Source of the DNA: Acidobacteriaceae bacterium
GTDB lineage: Bacteria > Acidobacteriota > Terriglobia > Terriglobales > Acidobacteriaceae
NCBI GenBank assembly: GCA_003133425.1
Contig: PKXI01000110.1
Coordinates: 261 to 6,455, forward strand
DNA length: 6,195 nt
Direction: 5' to 3'
Below, in pieces: positions 1-5,973 of the stretch (position 1 is its first letter; each line of letters begins with the position of its first letter). The notes under the pieces are model-generated. The model worked only from the letters and a program-made list of their open reading frames with translations, ran no database searches and was not told the DNA's origin. The position numbers and the translations under genes are program-made.

Positions 1-109
1 TACATGGCGACTAAGTAGCTCGGCTTGCATCAGCGAGTAAGTTGCTTTGGGCTACATAGTTTTGACGGTCGCATGGGGAAAATCAAGACCGGAGGAGAGG
101 TCGATAAAC

Positions 110-1241
110 CTAAAAACCGCAGTTGGCTAACAAGAGCGGGCCTGTATCGAGGAGTTTTCGGGGTTGACGCGGGATGATCCTGGCCACGATGTAGTCCAGT
201 AGGGTCTTCTATCGGTCTGTTGCAGGCGACTTCTCCGCGACCGTCCTTACATGGCGAAGAGCCGCACGGATATTAGCGATCAACATCATCAATACGGTTT
301 TGGCGGCGTGCATTGGCGTCAGGTGGAGCATCGTCTGCCCCGCCTGCTGGGTCGCTCTGCCCACTCCCGCCAACAGCAATGCTCTGCTGGTGATGGCCTC
401 CATGCGCGCTTCCGGCTTTGCGGCGCGGCAGTACCAACTCCACCAGTTGTAAAGCAGCGCCACGGCGCGGGCGCTGGTCTGGCAGCGTTCGATGTCCTGG
501 GTAGTGAAGCCGCCCCAGCCCCATTGGTTTTTCAACTCGTCGAAGCCGTTTTCCGCATCGGCCCGGTCGCGATATAACTGCGCCATCGACTCCAGTGGAT
601 AGGCGCTGCTGGTCACCAGCACCGCATACTCCCACATCTAGAACCAGGCGCAGGCCGCCCGCATAGTAAGTATGTAAAGCGTGGCTCGGACGGCCCGGCT
701 TGTGCGGGTTGTAACTGACTTCGGCGCCGCCCTGCTGGCCGAACAGCGTCTTGACAGTGGAGTCGATGTCCAGTATCCACGGCGTGTCGAGAGCGGCCCG
801 CACACTGGACAGAAGCTGCGGCTGCAGCCAGTCCTGACTCTCGGAGGCACTCATCCTGGCCAGCGCCCGGCGCAGCGCATCTTCGCTGACGATCTTGCTC
901 ATACCCAGGATTTGCGGACTCACCCCGTCGCCGCGCAGCGCCGTGATGTGGGAGTAGCGATGGTGGGCCGCCAGAATCGATAGGAACCAGATGCCCAGTG
1001 CGTCCCGCTTATCCTGATCTCCGCCGCTGCTGCTGCTATAGCGCAGCGGGCAACAGTCGATCCAGTTCTCATAGATCCCGGCTGTGGCAAGAAATTCCGC
1101 GAAAAACGCCAGTTGCGCGTTGGGCGTCGCGCGGGCTTCGCTGTCCCAGCGGATGTGAAGGCGGCCTCCCGGCGTCTCCACAGAAAACGACTCCAACTCC
1201 GTTCCGATAACGGAAATCTCCGACCCCGACGAATCACCCAT
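110..1241 (-). pseudogene. Disrupted DDE transposase (IS1380/IS4-like)
   Basis: This is the remnant of an insertion-sequence transposase in at least two reading frames. The first block (1241 to about 633, ~203 residues) starts MGDSSGSEIS and contains the first DDE-type acidic motif, DIDST with D160, followed by GYNP-like VSYNPHKPGRPSH, a pattern I associate with IS1380-type (DDE group 1) transposases. It ends at LRLVLDV. The reading then moves by one base to WEYAVLV (from 634), which leads into YRDRADAENGFDELK, the C-terminal catalytic Y-R-E-K type block with the last acidic residue. The stretch that should lie between, with the second catalytic aspartate, is absent, so an internal deletion of perhaps 150 codons is inferred from the usual size of the family (about 430-480 residues). 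The second block meets TAG at 209-211, but the same frame continues as KTLLDYIVARIIPRQP to a TAG at 110-112 and ends in ANCGF. The first TAG is therefore probably a TGG to TAG change. The gene cannot make an active enzyme. Exact family assignment is less sure than the transposase call. Confidence 0.85.
110..1241 (-). mobile_element. Insertion-sequence remnant, ends not located
   Basis: Only the transposase body can be defended as part of the element. I compared the flank 1-109 with the flank 1242-1500 for terminal inverted repeats and a target duplication and found no convincing pair, so the true ends are unknown. They may be eroded, lie left of the window, or lie within the stem-loop-rich stretch upstream of the transposase start. 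Positions 1-109 otherwise show no gene or structure. Confidence 0.6.
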
Positions 1242-1267
1242 CCGGTGAAAACCCCCAATCCAATAAA

Positions 1268-1492
1268 AGACGCTACCCGTCTACCGTTCAAGGCGTTTTC
1301 AACAGTTCGACTGCCGGATAGGCGATGAATGTGAACCAGCACTTAAATCCGGCCAAGCTGGGAAGGCACATAGAGGATATGCCAAGGCTTCAAACCGGAC
1401 CCGGGAAACCCGGCAGTCCGGCATTATAAGGGGGCCTCGCGAACGCGGCCATGGTGGAATTGTGAACCCACCTCGCAACCGAAAGGGCGAGG
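1268..1492 (+). ncRNA. Candidate structured RNA or palindromic repeat
   Basis: A run of consecutive stem-loops. 1268-1282: AGACG/CGTCT, loop CTACC. 1365-1383: seven pairs (GGCACAT with ATATGCC, one G-T wobble), loop AGAGG. 1395-1421: outer CCGGAC/GTCCGG and inner CCGGG/CCCGG with loop AAA, and a two-base CA bulge. 1434-1451: GGCC/GGCC plus an inner CG/CG with loop CGAA. 1453-1472: GGTGG/CCACC. 1471-1492: CCTCGC/GCGAGG, an AA bulge, then CC/GG closing a GAAA tetraloop. Four of the six loops are A-rich on the plus strand and one is a GNRA loop, which favours the plus strand as the RNA strand. Individual stems of 5-6 pairs arise by chance in GC-rich DNA; the clustering and the bulged helix at 1395-1421 are what stand out. 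No promoter or T-tract terminator is clear. It could equally be a REP- or MITE-like DNA repeat, or part of the end of the neighbouring IS. I do not recognise a named RNA family. Confidence 0.3.
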
Positions 1493-1610
1493 CTGGTAAC
1501 CCTCCACCTGTAAGCTGGCGCGCCCGATCTCTATCCCGACTGTGGACAAGAGGAGGCACGATCGCTTCCTGCTCTTTCACACCCCGGCTCCTGCAACGAG
1601 TCCTATCTTT

Positions 1611-1665
1611 TACCCGTTGCCTACCCGAACATTTCGCCGGTACAGCTCGGGCAGGCCAACGGGTA
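1611..1665 (-). terminator. Long stem-loop after the GH31 gene
   Basis: The arms 1611-1628 (TACCCGTTGCCTACCCGA) and 1647-1665 pair over 18 positions with one bulged base and one A-C mismatch, around an 18-base loop. It begins about 10 bases past the GH31 stop codon at 1675-1677. There is no T-tract after it on the minus strand (AAAGATAGG follows), so it is not a classical intrinsic terminator. It may act as a Rho-independent-like stop without a tail, or as a 3' stabilising stem on the mRNA. Confidence 0.5.
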
Positions 1666-1674
1666 GCGCTTATA

Positions 1675-4056
1675 TTAATGACCGGCAATTTCAACGATTG
1701 CGCCGTCAGGTTCGCTCCAGTTAGCGGCGCCCTCATGCGTGAGCATCTGCTTTGCATCGTCCCAATGGAGCCGGGTGATGGAGCCCGCGCCTTTCTCATA
1801 GGCATAGGTCGTACCGTCGTCTGAGAAGAGCGTGAAGCTGCCGTCGGCGCCGGGATAGACTCTCACGTGCGCTATAGGCTGCAGTTGATGAGTGTTTTCG
1901 ACCGGAGCTCCCTGTGGAATGATCGAGCCGGCGCGCACGAACAGTGGAATGCTGTCGATAGGAGCTGCGACAGTCACCGTCTGGCCTCCCTTTACGCGCT
2001 CGTTGGTCCAGAAGTTGTACCAATCCGTTCCGGCTGGCAAATAGACCTCGCGGCTGGTCGCGCCCTGGTCGGTGACAGGCGCAACCAGAATGGCCGGTCC
2101 GAACATGTACTCGTCGCGCAAGTCGGAGACTTTTGGATCATTGGGGAAGTCCATGAACAGCGCGCGCATATAGGGTGCGCCGGTCAGCCAGGTCTGGTAG
2201 CCCAGCGAATAGATGTAGGGCATCAGCTGGTAGCGCAGGCGCAGATACTTCTCCAGAATCGGCTCGGCCTGTTTGCCATACGACCACACCTCGTTGGCCA
2301 GGCGGCTGCCGTGCGTGCGGAAGATGGGCTCGAATGTGGCGTACTCGAACCAGCGTGTGTAGAGCTCTGGATAGTCGTCGTATCCGCCCACGTTGGCGCG
2401 GGCGTCGGAGGGATCGAGCAGCGGCGGGTGGGCCGGATGGTGTTCCTCGGGAAGATACTGCCAGCCGCCGGTGTCGTTGCACCAGTACGCGATTCCCGAG
2501 GCCGCAACGTCAAGCCCGGTGGGGATCTGGCGCTTCAGCGTATCCCAGGTGGGATAGATGTCGGAGGACCAGAAGATGGTCCCATTACGCTGCGCTCCCG
2601 TGAAGGCGTCGCGAGAGAGAATCAGCGCGCGCCGGTCCGACTCGTCCTTGCGGAAGCCGTTGTAGAGCGCCGCGGTGTGGAAGAGCGGATAGACGTTGAA
2701 GAACTCCGTGCCGGGACCAATATGATAGTAGGAGCCTTTGGGAGGCAGATCGGGCTCGGTTTCATCGGCCCACAAAGAGTCGAAACCCTTGCTGATGATA
2801 TTGTCGCGGATGGTGTTCCAGTACCACTGGGCAGCCTCGGGGTTTGTGGTGTCGATGTCGGAGCCGGCGCGGTCGTAAGGCAACCCGTCGATGGGCGTGC
2901 CGTCGGCCAGGTGGATGAACCAGTTGTTCTTCCGCAGCGTGTCGTAGAACCGATCATCGGGCACAAAGCGCGGCCAGACACTGATCATGGTTTCAAAGCC
3001 CATGTCATGAAGCTGCTTGTTCATCGCCGACGGGTCGGGCCAGTATTTGGGATCAAGGTCCATCTGGCCCATCTTCGTGTAGTAGAACCAATCCACCACC
3101 AACATGTCAGCCGGTAGATGGCGGTCGCGATAGCCCTTTGCAACCGAAATTAATTCCTGCTGGCTGGCATAGCGCTGTTTGCATTGAATGTAACCGAAGG
3201 CCGCTTTGGGCAGCATGTGCGTGGGGCCCGTGAGCAGCCTGTAACCGGCGTAGATCTCGTCCGCGGTGGCACCGGCGATCACGAAGAACGAGACGCGGTC
3301 GCCCACTTCCGATTCCCAGCGGGTCTGCTCGTTGAAGCCCGGCGAAATGGTGGTCTTGGATGGATTGTCCCACAACAGCCCGTAGCCCTTGTTGGTAACC
3401 AGGAACGGCACGCAGAAACTGGGAGCGGCCGGAGCCGTGTAATCTGCCCAGCAACGGACCGGATGGCCGCGGTGGTCCAGAAAGCCCTCGTGGTTCTGTC
3501 CCAGCCCGTAGTAGTGCTCGTCGGCGGGCGAGGCAAAGGTTGCGCCCACGGTGAAGAACGGCGGGTCTGTGGGGCGGTGATCGTTGTCCAGGGAGGCGGT
3601 GCCGTCCTTGTGGTTGGGGACCGCCTGGGACCATCCGGTAAGTTCAAGCAGCTTGGCGCCCCCGGGTGTGCGAAAGATCATATGCGCGCCCGCAGTGGAG
3701 CCGTTGAAGTACTTGGCGATGTCGTCCATCGTTTGCAGCGGCGGCGGCCCGGCAGGAAGTTCGCGATCCACAGTGACGACCATCCGCGACGAACTGTACA
3801 CGTCGGCCTGCGCGGTCTGGCTTGCGCTCCAGCCGGCCGCGTCAGACGCAGCCACAACGCCATAGCCCGGCGCGGCCAGAGCCGGTTCGCGCTGCAGGCT
3901 GAGCGTGACGCGCAGAATGTTAGGCGCGTAGGGCTCCAGCACAATCGTCTCGCCTTTGCGCTCGAGTTCCTGGCGCTGGCTTGGATTCTGTGCCTGCGAG
4001 CAAACGACAGTTAGGGTGATTCCGGCAACGAGCGCGAAAACGGAAAGCCTTTGCAT
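1675..4056 (-). CDS. Secreted GH31 alpha-glycosidase (alpha-xylosidase type)
   Basis: A complete 793-residue glycoside hydrolase of family 31, a retaining enzyme that removes terminal alpha-linked sugars. Residues 1-22 form a signal peptide with likely cleavage after SQA22, so it should act in the periplasm or outside the cell; the Cys19 context (TVVC) does not fit a lipobox. An N-terminal beta domain (about 35-270) precedes the TIM barrel (about 280-620). The nucleophile is D431 in the motif WADETEPD and the acid/base is D499 in FWSSD, followed by the conserved CNDTGGW at 526-532. VDWFYY (321-326) and MISVWPRF (357-364) are typical barrel strands. A C-terminal beta region and a DUF5110-like domain (about 725-793, VRVYPGADG) complete it. 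Overall similarity in the barrel is to bacterial alpha-xylosidases acting on xyloglucan, but the length leaves no room for the PA14 insert seen in some of those; alpha-glucosidase activity is not excluded. The start is fixed by a strong Shine-Dalgarno sequence. It lies downstream of the TPR gene on the same strand. Confidence 0.93.
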   Translation of the reverse strand: MQRLSVFALVAGITLTVVCSQAQNPSQRQELERKGETIVLEPYAPNILRVTLSLQREPALAAPGYGVVAASDAAGWSASQTAQADVYSSSRMVVTVDRELPAGPPPLQTMDDIAKYFNGSTAGAHMIFRTPGGAKLLELTGWSQAVPNHKDGTASLDNDHRPTDPPFFTVGATFASPADEHYYGLGQNHEGFLDHRGHPVRCWADYTAPAAPSFCVPFLVTNKGYGLLWDNPSKTTISPGFNEQTRWESEVGDRVSFFVIAGATADEIYAGYRLLTGPTHMLPKAAFGYIQCKQRYASQQELISVAKGYRDRHLPADMLVVDWFYYTKMGQMDLDPKYWPDPSAMNKQLHDMGFETMISVWPRFVPDDRFYDTLRKNNWFIHLADGTPIDGLPYDRAGSDIDTTNPEAAQWYWNTIRDNIISKGFDSLWADETEPDLPPKGSYYHIGPGTEFFNVYPLFHTAALYNGFRKDESDRRALILSRDAFTGAQRNGTIFWSSDIYPTWDTLKRQIPTGLDVAASGIAYWCNDTGGWQYLPEEHHPAHPPLLDPSDARANVGGYDDYPELYTRWFEYATFEPIFRTHGSRLANEVWSYGKQAEPILEKYLRLRYQLMPYIYSLGYQTWLTGAPYMRALFMDFPNDPKVSDLRDEYMFGPAILVAPVTDQGATSREVYLPAGTDWYNFWTNERVKGGQTVTVAAPIDSIPLFVRAGSIIPQGAPVENTHQLQPIAHVRVYPGADGSFTLFSDDGTTYAYEKGAGSITRLHWDDAKQMLTHEGAANWSEPDGAIVEIAGH

Positions 4057-4065
4057 AGACAGAAA

Positions 4066-4072
4066 TCTCCTT
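4066..4072 (-). promoter_or_regulatory. Strong ribosome binding site of the GH31 gene
   Basis: AAGGAGA on the minus strand lies nine bases upstream of the ATG at 4056-4054. It matches the anti-Shine-Dalgarno sequence well and supports this start, which also gives a well-formed signal peptide. Confidence 0.85.
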
Positions 4073-4074
4073 TT

Positions 4075-4176
4075 TCAACTGTGAATCGCCAAATCGTACT
4101 GCTCTTGAGCAATCTTGCCCATCTCCTCGCCGAGCAATCTCAAATATTTCCGCATGAGCTTTGGCTGAATAACCAT
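4075..4176 (-). CDS. Possible 33-residue ORF just before GH31
   Basis: A short frame MVIQPKLMRKYLRLLGEE... ends in DLAIHS with a TGA at 4077-4075, two bases before the Shine-Dalgarno sequence of the GH31 gene. Its composition (alternating hydrophobic and charged residues, an amphipathic-helix look) is more protein-like than most shadow frames. The same frame stays open upstream to a TGA near 4250 and could begin at a TTG, so the ATG at 4176 is uncertain and has no clear ribosome binding site. It might be a leader peptide coupled to GH31 translation, the eroded C-terminus of a lost gene, or chance. No family is recognised. A second overlapping frame starting MDFVEKIQF at 4219 competes for the same bases and runs into the GH31 gene. 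Confidence 0.22.
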   Translation of the reverse strand: MVIQPKLMRKYLRLLGEEMGKIAQEQYDLAIHS

Positions 4177-4292
4177 TGAGAGGGCGGATTTGAAATTGTA
4201 TCTTCTCGACAAAGTCCATTTTCTTTCTGAAGACTCAGACGGTCCGGCTCATCGGTCCACTGGCAGGACGGCTGCGACCTTGAGGAGATTCC

Positions 4293-4310
4293 GTCGGGAA
4301 GCATTCCGAC
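4293..4310. terminator. Weak hairpin after the TPR gene
   Basis: GTCGG/CCGAC pairs with two further pairs on the plus strand (one G-T) around loop AGCA. It starts five bases past the TPR stop codon at 4316-4318. There is no T-tract, and on the minus strand, where it would have to act, only the five outer pairs hold. It is a weak candidate for a stop signal between the TPR and GH31 genes. Confidence 0.22.
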
Positions 4311-4315
4311 TTGCC

Positions 4316-5824
4316 TCACTGGTTAGAGTTGTGCATAGCAACGACAAACGTCGTCATCTGATGTAGAAGCTGATCCAGATCGTCCTGCTCCTGTTTGCTG
4401 TATTTTTTTTGCAGTTCCATCTCGGCTTGACCCTCCTGCCTACGGCCGGTGCGACCATAGGCTAGAGCCAGGCGGTAATGGGCGCGCGCGTAGTTGGTTT
4501 TGATGATTACGGCTGCTTCGAGATTGGGAATGCTTCCGGCCCAGTCAGACCGATACTGCTTCCACAAACCCATCTCGTATTGAGCGTCGGCCAGCTTGGG
4601 ATCGACCGCAATCGCATTCTCCAGGAGCTTGCCGGCTAGACGCATCTGCTCACCTGTCGCTTCTCCATCGATCAGCGTCGTTGCCGCATTGGTTGAGGCC
4701 CTGGCATCGTCGGGATGGGAATGCACATAGGTCAGGAGAGCGCTGCAACGGCCCTTGGCGCCCAGTAAAGATGCCGTGCAGGACTGGCCCAGCAAATCCG
4801 CGTAAAGGCTGTTGCCAGGATCGGCATCCAGCAAACCGGCAAAAACAGGAATCGCCTTGGCATAGTCTCCATTGCCGAAGTAGGCAGAACCCAGGCCAAG
4901 CTTCATGCGCGCACTCTGCGGAAACTTGACCACCGCCGCCTCAAATTCCCGGATCGCCGCTGTAAAGGTCCAGTGGCGCAGAAACTCGGTGCCGAGCGTC
5001 CACACGTTGGCTTCGCTCGGGTCGAGTTCGACGGCGCGGACATAGTGCTGCGCGGCGTTCTGGTAAGCGCCCGACTTTTCATCGATATCGCCCAGCAACG
5101 ACTGCGCGGCTGCCGATCGATCAGCTTCGGGCAGGTTGCCCAGAATCTCTGCCGCCTTGCGGGTTTGACCCGCTTCTTCAAGAGCCTGAGCCTGGTTCAG
5201 CAGCAAGTCGGTGTTGCCCGGGTTCTGCTCGAGCGCCGCCGCAAAGGCCTCCGCTGCGCGATCCGGCCTGTGCGCATCCATCCATAGCTGTCCCAGAGCC
5301 TGCTGCGTTTCGGCATTTCTGGGATTGAGTTGAGCGGCACGCTGGAATTCCTCCAGGGCCTGACGGTTGCGGTGCAGTTTGAAATAAGCGGCGCCGAGGT
5401 TGGCATGGGCCACATCGGAGGAGGGCGCCTCGCGAACGGCGGCTTCAAGCAGCGACAGCGCCCCGGCGAAATTTTCGCGGGCCACATACACCAGCCCCAG
5501 CGACTCATCTATCGCGAAGATACCTGGATGCTTGGTGTGCAAATCGGTCAGCAGCGATTGAGCCCGGTCCAGATCGCCCTTGTCCCGAGCGGCCATCGCG
5601 GCCTGAAACTCGCGTTCGATTGCGGAGTTCGCCGCAGCGGGGGTGGATGAATAGCCCTGCGAACCCGGCGACAAGCAGACACAAAACAACGCCATCGCTC
5701 CACTCCACCATCGCCACTGCCGGTGCGCCAGGTGCAAATTCCCGCCTACTCTCAGAGAAAGAGCCTCCCCCGAGCAGTCTAAATGACTGCCGGCTGTGGA
5801 GCGATGGGCTTGTACGCTGACCAT
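4316..5824 (-). CDS. Exported tetratricopeptide-repeat protein
   Basis: A protein of about 502 residues made almost wholly of TPR units, which form helical scaffolds for protein-protein contacts; no catalytic domain is visible. Numbering from the ATG at 5824, a basic stretch HRQWRWW (34-40) is followed by a hydrophobic segment (about 41-56, MALFCVCLSPGS), an export signal or membrane anchor. About ten TPR-like repeats run from residue 70 to 475; clear ones are SDVAHANLGAAYFKLHRNRQ (136 onward), the units starting near 171, 239, 306 and 412, each with the usual A/G-x3-Y/F and A-x-x-x-F/Y pattern and ending near a proline (LNP, QNP, LDP, ADP). The C-terminus is charged and Gln-rich (QKKYSKQEQDD). 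The start is uncertain: a TTG at 5839 has no ribosome site, the ATG at 5824 a poor one, and a TTG at 5737 or an ATG at 5695 (preceded by GGAG at seven bases) would put the export signal right at the N-terminus. Its place between a TonB receptor and GH31 suggests an envelope role in saccharide use, which is inference only. Confidence 0.85.
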   Translation of the reverse strand: MVSVQAHRSTAGSHLDCSGEALSLRVGGNLHLAHRQWRWWSGAMALFCVCLSPGSQGYSSTPAAANSAIEREFQAAMAARDKGDLDRAQSLLTDLHTKHPGIFAIDESLGLVYVARENFAGALSLLEAAVREAPSSDVAHANLGAAYFKLHRNRQALEEFQRAAQLNPRNAETQQALGQLWMDAHRPDRAAEAFAAALEQNPGNTDLLLNQAQALEEAGQTRKAAEILGNLPEADRSAAAQSLLGDIDEKSGAYQNAAQHYVRAVELDPSEANVWTLGTEFLRHWTFTAAIREFEAAVVKFPQSARMKLGLGSAYFGNGDYAKAIPVFAGLLDADPGNSLYADLLGQSCTASLLGAKGRCSALLTYVHSHPDDARASTNAATTLIDGEATGEQMRLAGKLLENAIAVDPKLADAQYEMGLWKQYRSDWAGSIPNLEAAVIIKTNYARAHYRLALAYGRTGRRQEGQAEMELQKKYSKQEQDDLDQLLHQMTTFVVAMHNSNQ

Positions 5825-5898
5825 ATGGTTTCTTTTCAATGGACAAGCTGTTGGAACATCTTCGTGCTAACGTCCTTCCCTCGATGCCGCCGGACGCA

Positions 5899-5924
5899 AG
5901 GAGGTCCGCCGAAGCGGACCTCCT
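5899..5924 (-). terminator. Perfect 11-bp hairpin with UUCG loop
   Basis: AGGAGGTCCGC and GCGGACCTCCT pair perfectly around a four-base loop that reads TTCG on the minus strand, giving the very stable C(UUCG)G tetraloop in RNA. It lies between the end of the TonB receptor gene and the start of the TPR gene. It is followed on the minus strand by TGCGTCC, not a T-tract. The strand-specific UUCG loop points to function in minus-strand RNA, as a stop or attenuator after the receptor gene, or as a stabilising 3' end. Confidence 0.6.
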
Positions 5925-5953
5925 CATGGTGGAATATGTGTTTTTCTAGGTGC

Positions 5954-5973
5954 GTTCTGAAAATTCTCAGAAC
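5954..5973 (-). repeat. Hairpin overlapping the receptor stop codon
   Basis: GTTCTGA and TCAGAAC form a perfect seven-base inverted repeat around a six-base spacer. The TGA stop of the receptor gene (5969-5967) lies inside one arm. With the UUCG hairpin 30 bases further on, it makes a two-hairpin 3' region. It could also be a protein-binding palindrome. Confidence 0.4.

Larger units (their letters stand above)
1242..1674. other. Gene-free interval between IS remnant and GH31 gene
   Basis: No reading frame here looks like a real protein. The open frames that cross it on both strands are arginine-, serine- and proline-rich translations that continue out of phase into the GH31 gene or the transposase. 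What it does hold is an unusual density of inverted repeats: short stem-loops at 1268-1282, 1365-1383, 1395-1421, 1434-1451, 1453-1472 and 1471-1492, and a long imperfect stem at 1611-1665. Between 1493 and 1610 I see nothing I can name. Confidence 0.6.

Noticed and set aside
1423..1428. TATAAT on the minus strand, a perfect -10 hexamer
   Set aside because: There is no acceptable -35 at 16-18 bases, and it sits between two stem-loops about 180 bases before the transposase start. One hexamer alone is expected by chance.
1..1500. Search for terminal inverted repeats of the IS
   Set aside because: Short partial matches such as GTTTTGACGG against GTTTTCACCGG exist on the flanks but in the wrong relative orientation or with too many mismatches to call an end.
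1299..1805. Minus-strand frame of 168 codons crossing the end of the GH31 gene into the gene-free stretch
   Set aside because: It is out of phase over the GH31 3' end and then runs through the stem-loops with low-complexity Arg/Pro/Ser sequence. No domain or ribosome site is seen.
1867..3117. Long plus-strand open frame of 416 codons
   Set aside because: It lies wholly opposite the GH31 gene, whose motifs, signal peptide and ribosome site are unambiguous. Its translation is Val/Arg/Gly-rich without a recognisable domain.
3184..4014. Plus-strand open frame of 276 codons
   Set aside because: It is an antisense shadow of the N-terminal half of the GH31 gene, a common artefact of GC-rich codon use.
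3920..4219. Minus-strand frame of 99 codons starting MDFVEKIQF
   Set aside because: It has only a weak ribosome site and runs out of phase into the GH31 signal-peptide region. The 33-codon frame ending at the Shine-Dalgarno sequence is the better candidate for these bases.
1450..5935. Shared CATGGTGGAAT at about 1450-1460 and 5925-5935
   Set aside because: Several 11-base matches between unrelated places are expected by chance in a 6-kb window, and the flanks do not extend the match.
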